Below, in pieces: positions 12,401 through 25,439 of a stretch of DNA of 64,000 nt; position 1 is the stretch's first letter, and each line of letters opens with the position of its first letter. Below the pieces are notes generated by a model. That model ran no database searches, was not told the origin of the DNA, and worked only from the letters and a program-made list of their open reading frames with translations. The stretch spans positions 124,001 to 188,000 of the forward strand of contig VTFK01000452.1 of assembly GCA_009617715.1 (NCBI GenBank), read 5' to 3'. Made by a program: the position numbers and the translations under genes. This stretch comes from Plectrocnemia conspersa. Taxonomy: Eukaryota > Arthropoda > Insecta > Trichoptera > Polycentropodidae.

Positions 12401-15400
12401 CTGCGAAGACTGCTGGTACTTGGAGTATTCCGTCATCTTAAATAAAGAGTTAAACTTTACTCCCAATATCTCAGCTGTTGGAAGGGGAAAAACGCATTTT
12501 CTTATTCGTGTTTATATATAATAAATTAGAGCTGATAAGGCACAAAAAAAATCAAGGAAATTCCATTTATAAAAAAGTGTTTACCATAGACTAAATTTAT
12601 TTTGTAAATTGAGATATTCCGCAGTTGCTCTAACTGCTCCTTTACAAGTCGATGTTTTCGTGCATACGTTTACGAGCGGTCATTTTATTGTCGAATATGA
12701 CGTTGCCTTTTAGCTATTTACTTTTGTATTGTGACAAAGTTCGAGAGATCATATGTTATTATAAAATTTTAAAATATAGTTTAATATTAACATTAATATT
12801 AAATCTATAATTTTATTTATTTTGAATTTTGAATTTTGGCTGTGATATGAATATATTATTTAGTTACAGGCATATTTGTCCATGTGGAAAAATAAAGTAC
12901 AGACAGAATTGTTATAAAATATTTTATAATTAATATAGAATTATGCCAATAAGATGAAAACGGACCACATCTCAAAAAAAGGTTTTAATGCAAGGAATAA
13001 ATAAATATTAGTATTTAAAATATTTTTTTGTTTAATTTTGTCAACCTTTAATTTTGTCAAGACATGGCAATGTGAAGGCTGCTGTTGTTTATCTTGAGTA
13101 AGAACATTAAACTCTAGTGTGGTATTTGACAAGACAACACGCATGTCATGTTGGACATCTAATCGATTTCGTTTTCATTGTTACTAGTGTTAAAAATCCC
13201 GATTCACATAAATACGTCGTTGAAAACAGAATTAAAATGTGCATAGTTTGCTTTACAAATCCAGAAGTAGTGTTTTTTTAAAGTAGCTTACTACTTTAAA
13301 AAAACACCAGAAGAGTTCCTGAATTAAGCTCCAAAGTATTTTGTCTTAAGATCAATGAGCTCATTCTTGGTTATATTGTTTACATTAGAATGAAAAGGTT
13401 TGCGGATCTACGACAGATGTTTTTTCGCAAATTTTTGGAAATATTGTCAGAGAATTTTGTATTTCGACTCCTTCTTTGTCAAACACTTATTTTATCATTG
13501 GAAAATTTGTAAGAACGTATCTACTATTTTTTCCAGATTAGATTATAAGAAAGCTTGTTCTATTTTAGATTCATCCATAATAGTGATTTTACAAATTTGG
13601 ATGGAAAGATTTATCTAACTTAAACAGTAAAAATATCTTGTAAGTAAGCCAACTTATAGATCCATTGTGTTTAAATGTTCCAAGAGTGGGCTTTTTCGTA
13701 TTTTCAGAAAAAGTGATGCTACATTCTTTAACTCATCTTCTCTCTGAATGTCCTCTTGAAAACTTGCGTATTTTTTCGTAATAGAAAAGCGTTTCACATT
13801 CTGCTCCTTTTGTTGACAAAAGGAAACTTAAGAATACACAAACATAATTATGTATTCAGCCTATGATTCGGTAATGTTTTTTTTTATAATTTAAAAATTG
13901 TTATAATTAGGCATAAAAAATATTAATTGTATTTGGCATACTGTTTTAAATTTTTAAATAAAAAATAAGCTTTCGTAGCAGGAGAACTTGAGTGACGCGT
14001 AACAAATTATATATCAAGAACTATATAATTATAATTTTGTAATTATGTAGTTCTTGTTATTAAATTTCATAATTTTATAATTATAATTTTCTTGATTGGC
14101 GCAATTTATTTCATATTGCCCTTACACGTGTTCCACATTATAATTAATTTATAATTATGTAATATAATGTTGCGCTTTTGTTTTAATTGCAATGTTATTA
14201 CTATTGATTTTAAATCGATTTGCTCGCGTTTAATTGATATTAATTATATTTGCGGTTGTTTATTGATAATATATATTTATAAATTTATAAAATTAAACCT
14301 TGTTTAACTATCATGTTTATAAATATTTTCGGTTTCTTCGGTTCTACGCCGCAAAAGTCAATCGGTATACGTCATGAACATTCAGAAATATCTTCAATGG
14401 TCTACAATAAATTTATTTATTAATAATGGAGTTCATATGCGTATATATGTATTCAATAACAATTGGCTATTTTTGGAATCTGTTATCTGAGCCATAGCGT
14501 TGCATCGGACACGTAATCTGGTCAGTGAGCACAAAACATCAAAAACGTTGAACTCAAGCACGTCCGCCATTGGGAAGGTTCAAAAAGCAGTTGCTTTACA
14601 TTGTTTTCCTATTATTATTTATTTTAGATTTCAAAACAAACTATCCCAACGCGCGGCGAGTTGCGAAAAATCCACAAGAACAACAACAGGTGATTTTTAG
14701 CGCAAAACTCGTGCCGCAAAAAAGAAATTGTGCACTTGCGCATTCGTGACAACGCACAATTTTGGTATATTGATCAAGGGAAATTTGGTCATGTGAGAAA
14801 TATATATACTATGTCCACGTATGTCCGCCTATATATTTGTTCACGTTCTGATAATGGGTGGAACAACTTCTCGATTGGTCATTTTTTCAACATTCACATT
14901 CCGCGGCTGAAATTCAATAAACAAGCATATGGATAAAAAATTCTACCAGGAAAAATTGCTAAAACTATCTCAAGAATATGTTATGTGCATTATGAATATA
15001 TCTGATATGAGAGATAAGTCATTATTGTTTAATTTGATTCATTGTGTTATAATAAATATTTATTAGTAATCAATTTTCAATGCCTAACTACATACCAGAG
15101 GCTGCCAAACTTTTAGGCCCAGAGAATAAGTGATAGCGGTCTATTAATAGAGAATATTCCATTTCTGCCCACAACTCCCTTACTATTCTCAAAATTATAA
15201 AATAAATAACTAATAATTTACGGATAGTTTGTGTATACATATATACATACTGTAAAATATCGACGTTACGCGAATAATTATATATCAATATATTGTTTCC
15301 GCAAATTTGTTCACTTCGTAGTCATTTAGCTACATATAGGTTAGTATTATACATTTATTATTTTTGTTGTTGTTTAGATCATGAAATCTGGTAGTCATAC

Positions 15401-16080
15401 GGTATGTTTTAATAGAAGATATAGTCGTTTGTATTATAGATTATTAATTAATTCGCAACAATTTGTGTTATTACTTATAAATACGTGATGCACATGCAGT
15501 CTTGTGGAATTAAGTCGTCTCTGAAGATTACACTCTGGATTTCGGATTTCGTAGCTTGATCAGGGTTGACGTGAAGTGGGAAGCAGCCGCTTCCTCAAAC
15601 TTTAAAGTCGATCCTTGCACTTATATGCGTTGATCTGCCTACCCTCGACTTCTAGACTAATTGGGACGATTTGGTGGTGGAATTTGATTTGTTATTTTTC
15701 GCTGTCTTTCTTATATTAATGATTTTGCACAATTGTTGTAGTTTAAACAGCGGGAGGTTCGGTAACACCGGAATGGGTAGCGATTCCGTCGGCTTGTCGT
15801 TCTTCATTGTGGTCATTTGGGTATGCATTTCCCTATCTACTCCCGAATCTCCGATCGTCACGAGCGTCGACATAACGAACGCACTAATACATGTTTGATT
15901 AAGTAAATATTAAATAAATATATATTTATTTATATATATGTACATACATATTAAGTTTTTGCCCGTGCGGCGCAAAATTATATTTCTATTTTATTTAAAA
16001 AGTTGGCCATTCAGCGGTTGTATTTTTAATAGTTCCATTAAATGACATGCATTTTTCTGGCCAAATTCAAAAGATTACTG
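9446..16080. other. AT-rich intergenic DNA with scattered repeats, no secure gene
   Basis: About 6.6 kb without a convincing coding region. A related sequence occurs at about 11940-12060 and, in reverse orientation, at 15490-15625; both share GTGAAGTGGGAAGCAGC on one strand. A hairpin at 13270-13307 is listed separately. Short frames at 15652-15898 exist on both strands without recognisable domains. Confidence 0.5.
13270..13307. repeat. Perfect 17-bp inverted repeat with 4-base loop
   Basis: Arms 13270-13286 (GTGTTTTTTTAAAGTAG) and 13291-13307 are exact reverse complements around the loop CTTA. Confidence 0.85.
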
Positions 16081-16340
16081 TTTAATCCACGTCAAAAGCA
16101 ATAAAATCGTGCCGTCTCCGTAATAACGCTCTGTTATCTAGCGTTCATATTAAGATTTTTTATGACAATATTACGACTTGAAGCATATCTAAACCGAATT
16201 TTGACCCATAGTAGTGTGCAAAAAACAATCTTCTCAGAAGGCAAAAATCCAATTGTCCAAAATTTGGTTTAAATATACTTTGACCAACACTTATATCAGA
16301 AGTCCGTAGTAATATTGGTAAAGATAGGTATCATATTTTT
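16081..16340 (+). repeat. Fold-back repeat family, copy 1
   Basis: It starts with GTCAAAAGCAATAAAATCGT and GCCGTCTCC. It continues through ATATCTAAACCGAATTTTGA, a CAAAAAACAATCTTCTCAGA stretch and GTAGTAATATTGGTAAAGAT. The same blocks recur at 21415-22140 (inverted and rearranged), 47795-47910 and 49860-50250. Non-coding. Confidence 0.65.
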
Positions 16341-16479
16341 ATATATACCAACAATTGTTATTTTAATTGAAAAACATCGCAGCCTAATCTTTGCTGTTAT
16401 ATTATAATATAAATAAATATCCGTTGTATAATATGTATGATTTTTTGGGAATATGTTCAAAAACTGTATTTTATTTAGC

Positions 16480-16640
16480 TTAAATATCGAGGCAAATATG
16501 GCCGCTTAGCGAGAATTTTTTAAATGACCGGATAATTGCGCAAATGAAATTCCACAAAGCGAAAATTTTGTGATTGTTTGATTGTCAAATATTTTTTAAT
16601 TGTGTTTCGGAAAACTTAAATCGAGGTTCCACTGTATATG
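16480..16640. repeat. Remnant of Tigger/pogo-like MITE
   Basis: The right end reads TCGAGGTTCCACTGTATA, matching the end type of the element at 45836-46155. The interior has CGAATTT-like repeats resembling that family. The left end is not clear. Confidence 0.4.
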
Positions 16641-18413
16641 AATTATTTCGATTGGTCATTTTCATTCTAATCATTTTTCCCATATAAATTATGAAGCGTC
16701 TGTTGACCAAAATAAATCAATCCAAATATATAAAAATAGCAAAAAAATTTAGTTACTAATGTTACAACTAAAGATATACATACATATGTATGACTAAAAG
16801 CAAGCAATTAATATTTTTGTATCCAATTAAATAAACGTATATAGAATTATTCTATAATAGAAAAGATAATTCAAATTAAATTAGATTAACATAAATAATA
16901 CAGTTTTAAAGAATCTTTTGAGGGATAAAAATGTCCATTTAATAGTAAAAAATGTATAAATATTTTATTGATAAATGTAAGATCTATCTAATTCTCCAAT
17001 TGAATAATAATACGAATTAAATTAATTAATTGAAACCATTTTGTTTGATAAATAAAATTATTTTCTTATACCTTTAATTAAATTAAAGTAAGCAAATATT
17101 AATCAAATAGTAATTAACGCTATATTTCTCATCGCATCTTTAAGAGATTTTCTTAATAAAATATACTATTTTATGAAAATAAAATTTCGAGCATTTTTTA
17201 TATTTATTTGGCTACGCAGCGCAAATTATCTAAAGTGTAACCAAATGGGATATATTATATATTAAATATTTTTAAAACTGTATTTTTAATCACTGTAATC
17301 TATATACATACATTTTCTATTCCAATAGATTCATAAACAAAATGTTGGAATTATATGTTTTATGGTTCTACTTTCATTTATAATGGACTATGAACTAGTT
17401 GTGAGAAAAGTGACATCATTAAGACATGTTCATCTAAAAGTATATTTATTTAATTTATATTTAAATCCATTGATATTATAACGCCTTAAGAGCAGCATGC
17501 GGCTCGCGAGCCGCATTTTACCGAGCCATGTACTATACTAACCGATCAAATATTAGACTATGAACTGTCTTGTTTCGTACGTCAAAATAAATACTGCTAG
17601 ATAAAGTTGTTTTTGGCAACTTCTGTTAATGCGCATGCATTATATACGTGGTGTGTGTAGATAATGTATCGGTAGGGGAAATCTTACTAGGGGTTGTTGA
17701 CTCCGAGCCATCTCCCCAATACATCCTATCCTTAAGTGAAAGGGAAAGGTCTTGCGAGCTATGCGAGCTACCTCACGCAAGTCGTAGGGTGGTTTCTAGA
17801 GCGCAGGGCATTAGAGCTTTTGGGGTGTTTGCGCTAGGGCCGATAGGGACATAACCACAACCACCCCGTTTCGAAGTACATAGGTTGCCCTGGGGCTGAC
17901 GTCACGACCCTCTGCAGCTCCGGACCTGTCGCGAGGCGTACACGTGCCCTAAGGATTTTGCCCTACGACCCAAATAAAGTTCATTCGACTTATTTGTGTG
18001 CGCATCCAAAATGGAGGGAGGTGGTCCGGCACGACGAAAGTACTGCACAAGGCTATTGACGGAGGAAAAAAACGCTCCGAGGCTATTGAACCGAGGGTAA
18101 CAAAGAACGAGTAGAACAGAAAATCATCCGCCAGAAGAAGAAATAAATGGAAGACATTTTCCGAAAACGAGGACCGGTTGTTCGCTTTCCGCAACTAACC
18201 AACTGGCTCATTCCGTTTCGCATTGACCGCTGACGGCAATCAAAATGACCGACACGCAATAATATCTGATGTAAATTATATAAGCACAAGTGTTACACGA
18301 CAAAAAATAGATAACCGTGAACAATGGCATGCAACGATATCATACAAACTAATCGATAACAACATAAAGGTTGATCAAATGCATCACACGCAATGAAATA
18401 TAGAACCAAATTA
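16641..18413. other. Intergenic DNA with a moderately GC-rich patch at 17640-18290
   Basis: AT-rich except for 17640-18290. At 17500-17516 a GCGGCTCGCGAGCCGC palindrome sits in context typical of hAT remnants. Open frames in the patch (17648-17854 plus, 17949-18289 minus) match no family I recognise. A retroposon fragment is likely but unproven. Confidence 0.4.
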
Positions 18414-18720
18414 AAATTGAGAGCGAATAAACATGTTGAGTATATCCCACACCAATAAACAAAATTCATTCATTTAATTACTACTTTTAAAATAATTTAA
18501 ATAATATTATTCAAATATAAATTGAGAGCGAATACATTTGTTGACCATATCCCAAATCTATAAACACAATTCATTAAAATTGCAATTATTATTATTTATT
18601 TTAAAATAATTCAAATTTAAATTAAGACCAACAAATTTGTTGATCATATCCCATATCTATACGCAAAATTCATTCCAATCACTTTTTAAATAGTTCAAAT
18701 TATATTTTTCGATTCAATAA
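18414..18720 (+). repeat. Three diverged tandem copies, about 100-105 bp each
   Basis: Units start at 18414, 18519 and 18619. Each opens with AAATTGAGAGCGAA or AAATTAAGACCAAC and continues TTGTTGA-CATATCCCA, TATAAAC/TACGCAA and AATTCATT. The copies are clearly related but diverged. Confidence 0.75.
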
Positions 18721-19637
18721 TAATAATAATAAAATCCATTTAGATTAAAACTATAAATAGCAAACCGAAATACCAAAACATTTTTATGTATCATGTTTAA
18801 AAGTGAAATACGGTGATATGCGTTTATCTCGCTCGCACCAGTGATCGCTAGCCGAAATTAAAAGAAAACAGCGTTATCTTGTTTTCGAATGAACACAATT
18901 TTACTTTTTTCATGTGGGGAACCGACAGGTGTGCGCAACCGTTTTTCGATAATCAAATAAATGTAAAATCATAATTATTAAACATAATCGAAAACAAACC
19001 TTGTTGTGCCGGATCTGTTTTTTCTTCGTTTGATTGAATAATTCACTGTTTTTGTAAACGGCACTCGATTATACAATCAAAGTCAACCTCTGCGTGCCAA
19101 ATATAGTTAGCCTGTTAGTTTTATTTTGCATAATTGTCATGGATATATACAAATAATGAATGAGTATTACGTATTATTGTTTGACCTTGATAGTATGCCT
19201 CAAGTTCATCGCGTTCCCTTTTATTTCAATAGATCGAAAAACTTTTCTTTGTGTTATAAGAAACACCGTATTACGTTCAATATCAAGAAACAAAAAAATG
19301 TGACTTTTGCACGCATTTTTAAATGTAAATAACTAGTTTTGAGATAACGGTATCAATACTTTGACGTACATATACGTAAAAATATTTATAATGTTATCAT
19401 ATCAACCAAAAAGTAAATAAATGTCAACAAAATTCATTGATAGATTTAGTCCTTTTATATATTGATTGAAAATATATTTATGAGTGCCTACCTTAGTAAC
19501 GGTGTTATTAGTCACATATTCTATAATATTATTTTATATTTAATCTAATAGGTTAAATAATATTATTTGAAGGGGCAAGCCATAATTGTTGTGTCGCTGA
19601 AAGTGTTCCTTGAAATTTAATTTTTTGGTGTAAATAA

Positions 19638-19910
19638 ACAATATCTACAAATATATACCATACACAAAATAACGACGTTGGCAATATTAGCGATTTTGAA
19701 TCTGAACGCAGTTATACACCAGAGAGTCTAATTAAATATGTATTAAAAAATATCAAAGAGTCTGGTGCCGCCCAGTATCATCAATATTCGTCGGAGGATC
19801 GAGCACCACCCATGTTCTCGAAAGTATACGAGCCAGGACACTCGTACAGAATTACTTACGACTTAGCATATACAAGATTTCAGTCGACCTCGCAACAAGC
19901 GTCGAATTGA
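19638..19910 (+). pseudogene. Orphan open frame, possible exon or gene fragment, function unknown
   Basis: A 90-codon stop-to-stop frame runs from 19638 to the TGA at 19908-19910. Its composition looks protein-like: an acidic start (ISDFESERSYTPESL), an amphipathic stretch (IKYVLKNIKESG) and PPMFSKVYEPGHSYRITYDL. It then reads on past the stop for about 40 more open codons in the same frame. There is no early ATG. It could be an exon, a decayed gene or a transposon fragment. I do not recognise the family. Confidence 0.3.
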
Positions 19911-20744
19911 CATTTAAAAGTGCGGAAAAAGCAACTGCAGTTCACTTTGATCATATCAGATAAAAAGCAATTGACAGAATCCAAAGAGTTCAACTCAATC
20001 GTCTATACGACTTGTAAGCTACTAAGGCAAGAACTGACATGTATATATCATTATTGAACAAATTGTACAGTTACGTTTAAAAGTATTAAATATAACAAAT
20101 GTTATACTTATAAACGCGTGCCCCGCCAAGTTCCGCAAAAATATATTTATTTAATCTTTCAGCAAAATTTTAAGACTAAAATGAAGCATTGACGTTATAT
20201 ATTTTTATTAAATATGTTGTAATATACTTTTTAACTCTACTTTTTATTTTGGGCTTTTAAAAACTCTTCGAACAAAATAAACTCTACTTTATTATAATAG
20301 TTTAACATATAAATATCTAAGAAACAGCAATATCGCCTTCAAAAGTATAATACTAACACTAATCATCCAAATTAGTCGAACAGATATTATATGTATCATA
20401 TCTCTTACTAAGTGTTAATAATTCTAATCAACTATGTTTGACTAAAAGTTTAATAATAATTAAAAAACGTTAAAAATATATTATTTTCTCATATCCGTCG
20501 AGCAGCTCATCGAAACTTTCAGCTAAGATAAACAATAGTTAATTAAAATGTATCTACTTCAATCTCGTCAGAATTTCAATATTTACTCCTAATCATAGCT
20601 CCAAAATAGTTTATATAATATGATAAAAGGTACTTTTCACAAAAGAGAACATTTTATTGCCGGAAACTTGTATGTTTACTTATATTTCTTCAATTGCATC
20701 TGCGTCATCTTCTGGTGCTTTCTTTAGAAAGTCACAGAATTGAC

Positions 20745-20776
20745 GATAAAAATAAAGCTTTAGCTTTATTTTTATC
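20745..20776. repeat. Perfect 15-bp inverted repeat, 2-base loop
   Basis: Arms GATAAAAATAAAGCT (20745-20759) and its reverse complement (20762-20776). Function unknown. Confidence 0.8.
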
Positions 20777-21414
20777 ATTATAATCACCGGAATGATTAAG
20801 GAAATACATACATAAATGGAAATACATACATTCATAAGAGGAAGCACATGCTTTCAGTCTATTTAATACGTGTTTCAGCTAAATTACATTTTACATAATT
20901 ATTAAACAGTGTAAAGTTAAAATTGAAATGCTGACAAATTTTAGTATGCGATGTTTGGTTTTATAAGGCATATTAGATAAATATATATATTTGTCTTACA
21001 AATTTTCTAAATTAATGAGACAGCTTAACAAACCTCTCGGTCAAATAAACATCATGATGGTCTTCCTAAAGATTTAATAGTGACGATCAGTATGGAACAT
21101 ACAGGACGCTGGTTAGAAAAAATAGTATTTTGAGACATGAGCCACACTTTATTCTCTAGGGGCTAATAGTTCATATTTTATTTATATTTTTTGTGGTGCA
21201 AATGTATTTCTAAAAAAATATTTTTACCGAAACACTACATAATTTATAATTATAAATCGAACATCGAGCATTGCATACTTGAACCAATTGTTTCGTGTTG
21301 TATCTCTTAAGAGCATAATTTATATTTTTCAATTACGTTATGAAACGTCCATTTGCTGTTCTAACCCAAACCTAACCTAATATAAGTAGTAAAAACTATT
21401 ATTAGTCTTAGAAC

Positions 21415-22140
21415 TTTTATTAGATCAAGTCCAAAATACAAACTAAGCCAACTCGTCTTTCAGGTGAAAATAAGCAGAAGAAGAAATACATACACGTCGG
21501 ATCTCATACTTAGATATTACACTATGTTTTAAAAATATAATAGCTATCCTTACCGATATTACTACGGACTTTTGATATGAGAATATTGGTTAAAGTATAT
21601 TCAAACTGAATTTTGGTGAAAAAACAATTATCCTTTCTCAGAAGTCAAATATTCACGTTAAATGCAATAAAATCGTTTAAGCGCCGTCGCAGTGGGAACG
21701 CTCGGTAACAAGCGTTCCCACTGCGACGGCGCCTACACGATTTTATTGCTCTCCTATTGGGCAAAATTCGGTTTAGATGTTATTCATTCGGGTCTCACTT
21801 ATTGTAAGTCGTGTAATAAATATTGTTTTAAAAATCTTAATATGAACGTTAGATAGCCGAGCGTCTCCACTGAGACGGCGGCGGCATGATTTTATTGCTT
21901 TTGATGTGAATTCTTGACTTCTAAGAAGAGATAATTGTTTTTTGCGCTCTTCTATTTAGAAAAATTCGGTTTAGATATGCTTCATTTGATTTTCACTTAT
22001 TGTAAGTTGTAATATTGTTATAAAAAATCTTAATATGAACGCTAAATAACCGAGCGTTTCCACTTCAACGGCGAAGATACGATTTTATTGCTTATGACGA
22101 GGTAGAATCCACGTCAAAAGCAATAAAATCGTGTCGTCGG
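21415..22140. repeat. Fold-back repeat family, composite copy 2
   Basis: 21418-21676 is an inverted copy of the arrangement at 49900-50250: it begins ATTAGATCAAGTCCAAAATA, passes CAGAAGAAG, TTTCTCAGAAGTC and ends GCAATAAAATCGT. 21664-21749 is a near-perfect fold-back: outer 13-bp arms GCAATAAAATCGT and inner 22-bp arms (21681-21702 and 21711-21732). 21740-21905 and 21940-22095 are two tandem units sharing ATTCGGTTTAGAT, CACTTATTGTAAGT, TCTTAATATGAACG and GATTTTATTGCTT. Confidence 0.8.
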
Positions 22141-22960
22141 AGACCTCCTTGAATTTGGGAAGAAAAACGCACGTAATTTCATTAATTTTCATCAGATACT
22201 TGAAATGACGACCCTGTGTACAATTGCTGCGAAATTTAAAAAAAATGAATAAAAGGTAAAATCGTTTTGAACCAGAGACAGTATGTCTCAATATTTGCCC
22301 ACGGTCGACCACAAATGGGTTTACGGGCGCCGGTCGAATAAGTTTTTTTGTATCGACTTTTCATACTGACTGCAAACATGTAAAATTTCAATCTAAATTA
22401 CAATACAAAATTTTGCTTTATGGTGAGTAACTGTACTATCTAAAATACATAAAAATGGAGCGTACCACTACTGCTATTAAAACTAGTACAAAATGTTGTG
22501 GCACGCTATGTGATTTTATTTGGCTCTGTACAATTTTTTACTGGCGATTTTTTTTAGCTCTCAAGTCGAGACTAGCCAACAATTTTAGCATTGTGACCCG
22601 CGGAAGATTTGAAAATGGTTCGCTTTGAATCTTAGGTGGGGAACAATTAATAACCCAACATATATAGATATATTCCAATGAATGTAGAAAAAAATCCAAT
22701 GAATATAGACAATTATTCCAACGAAATCATGCCACGAGTCATTATTGCGGTTTGCGTATTATTTATGCGCCGCTTATATTTTTAACTTTGCGAATATCAG
22801 CAAAACGACCTTGAAACGCAGACCGTCCTTGCGCTGTTTACATTCGACATACAAACACATAGCATAAATAGATCTCATAATTAGTATCAATTAACCGCTA
22901 TTCGATCGATAGCGCCATCGAAATTCGCAAAGTCGACATAATGTGTATGGGTATTATTTG
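22141..22960. other. Intergenic DNA, no gene seen
   Basis: AT-rich sequence with short frames only. Confidence 0.5.
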
Positions 22961-22969
22961 GGAGCGTTT

Positions 22970-23350
22970 GATCAGACCGGTTGACGACCGCTGCCGGCTA
23001 CACGAGCCGGTACACATTTGACTTTGGTTGAACTTGCGTCGCTTGCAGACGGCTATCTGTGTTGGGGAAGGTTATACTTGGGCAGTGCACCGGCGGCCCA
23101 GCACCGCGGCCCGCGGTTCCACGTGCTCACGGACGAGGGTCAACGACCACTCTCTTTTTCATCGTTCAAGGCGAACCCGGCGCAACGTTATCCCTGCGTG
23201 CGCAATGGCGTACTTGCGCGTGCCGAGCGGGCATTCATAAATATAATATTTATTTAAAACGCACTAAAACACAATGCTCACGTATGCGCGGGCGGTGTGT
23301 GGATAAATTTGCCATGCTTGGGCATTTTATTCTAACTTGCGCGGCGCACT
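22970..23350 (+). promoter_or_regulatory. GC-rich island upstream of Kr-h1 with E-box module copy A
   Basis: An isolated GC-rich stretch about 5 kb upstream of the Kr-h1 coding exon. 23092-23111 carries a 20-bp block (GGCGGCCCAGCACCGCGGCC) also found at 25491-25515 and 26230-26254. A CACGTG E-box lies at 23120-23125. Overlapping frames in three phases reflect base composition rather than coding. It could be a distal enhancer or an alternative promoter or exon. Confidence 0.45.
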
Positions 23351-24740
23351 TTTAATTAAAATAAATTAGAAAATATATAATTTTATTTATTATTTTTTTG
23401 GACCTTAACCTATCACTGCGCACAAGCCCACTACCACCTATTGTTTATACAACACAGGTTTATCATTTTTTTTTATTACGAAAGAAAACATCAACGTTAT
23501 AATGTAAATAATCTTATAGCTTAGGCTTACCATAAGTATAATGTTCCAAACTGGGCAGCTAAAAAAAATGTTATCTTTATAATTTGCGATGTTGAGGAAG
23601 TTTTATAAAAGGTCATCTCGGAAAGTTTTAATCATTTAGGAATGCTACGGGAGCTAAAAAACTCAACTCAAAAATATTGTAAAACAGGAACAATCCCGGT
23701 TGAACCAGGACGCATAGTAAGCGTAAGAATATTATTTATACTAGCAGTTCAGAAATATTTCACAGAACTGCCTATTTTTGATAACAGAGATAACTATGAA
23801 AGTGAATACGCCATATTCCTAAAAGTGTTTTATTTAAGTATCGGGTCCTTCTTCTTTATCCACTGGTCATCTATTAGCGAAAACCCTCAATGTTTATATT
23901 ATGAGCGCATTTATAGAAAGAAGATTGTAATTTTTCTATAAATTAAATAAATTATAATAACACTCAAAATGCAAGAAATTTATTTATTTAAATCATAAAT
24001 TATTATATAGAAAAATGAGATTTTATTAGATAAAAACGCAATAATACCAATGCCTAATCATAGCAATAGCAATTCAAAATCAGCTATTAATATATTTAAA
24101 CAAGAAAGAATATCTATAAGAATTAAAACTTGATTTGATTTTATACTCCCTCTTTGGCAGACCACATTACTCGTTATACACCTGATAGTTACAAAAAACA
24201 TTTCACTTAAACATTACGCTTTTTAAAAATAAATATATAAAATATAAATAAAAAAACAATTACTTGGAGATACGGCTAAATATATAAAAATTACGAAAAG
24301 TGCTAAAAACTAGCGGTGGATCTATCAAAGAAATGCACACACATATGTTTTTTAACACAAAATAAAAACTCTTAAGGAGCTTTGTTCTCTCCTTATGGTA
24401 ATCTATATATGAATAAGTTTATTTGTATTTAAAACATTTTCATGACACTTTGTTTGTGCTATTTTTTGTATGACGCGCACAGTCGATGATAAATAAATAA
24501 ACGTATAAATCATTTTTCTCATCTAGAGAAACCAAATGCTAGCGAAGCGTGATTGACATAATGACGCAAAAGACTTATCACTTAATTCGCTCTGTTTTAA
24601 AACATCTCAGGTATAAATATCTTATATAGATTGTATTTCTTGTATTTGACCTATTAATAGACTTATTTTAAAGCTCTAAACTGAAACAACTAAAATAACA
24701 TTTTCATTCGTTTCGGACAATAATGTCAGGTGGAAGCGTA
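23351..24740. other. AT-rich intergenic DNA, no gene seen
   Basis: The open frame 23642-23941 (99 codons) has no recognisable domain and its composition follows the AT-rich background. Confidence 0.5.
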
Positions 24741-25207
24741 ATAAACATCTGATCCTTTCGATGTAATTTTCGATTACTTTTTCGTACATTTCGAGTAGTA
24801 TCTCAGCTATAACTGTTTTTAGGTGCTCCATCGTTCCAGGTTTGTCGACGTAGACACGACTCTTAGCGAAACCCCACTAAAAATCAAACAACGTTAAATC
24901 GCATGATCTTGGCGGCCAGTTGATTTGCGCCGTCTTATTGGAACCACATGTCTTCCACAAAAATATCGTCGATTTCGTGGCAAAACAAATCGGTTATCAT
25001 GCGCCTATAGCGCTCACTATTGACTGTTACAGTCCGACTTCGATGTTTTCAAAAAAATTAAGCCCTATGACGCCACTTGACCACAATGCACACCAAACAG
25101 TCACTTTTTGGACATGTAATGGTATATACGGCAATTTTGCTTACTATCATACCCAGAAAGGTGGAAATCAGAAAATAATGCGGCAAAGTAAGCCACAAGA
25201 ATTTTAG
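24740..25207 (-). pseudogene. Tc1/mariner-superfamily transposase fragment (decayed)
   Basis: The stretch matches 62245-62830 block by block on the same strand: GTTTGTCG-CGTAGACACGAC, CAGTTGA, TTGGAACCAC-TGTC, GTTACAGTCCGACTT, CAATG-CACCAAACA. In the second copy the minus-strand translation is recognisably a DDE_3-type transposase. Stops and frame changes break this copy. It is a dead fragment. Confidence 0.65.
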
Positions 25208-25439
25208 TGAAATGCTGCTGTGAAACCGGGATGGATGGTAAGCCTACTTATAAATATTATTATTGCACTGACTTAGATTTCTGAATCAAGTATAGGATTT
25301 TGTATGAAAACATATAAAAAATAATTTAATTTAAAGTTATTATTGTAAAATAATAAATATGCTGAAATAATAGATTACCTGTGAAAGAAGTATAGGTTGT
25401 GCAAACAAAGTGTATTTTACGTTTCGTACGTATGATAAT

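Larger units (their letters stand above)
18721..21414. other. Intergenic DNA with one orphan open frame and a hairpin
   Basis: No secure gene. Contains the open frame 19638-19910 and the hairpin 20745-20776, both listed separately. The rest is AT-rich without recognised structure. Confidence 0.5.
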
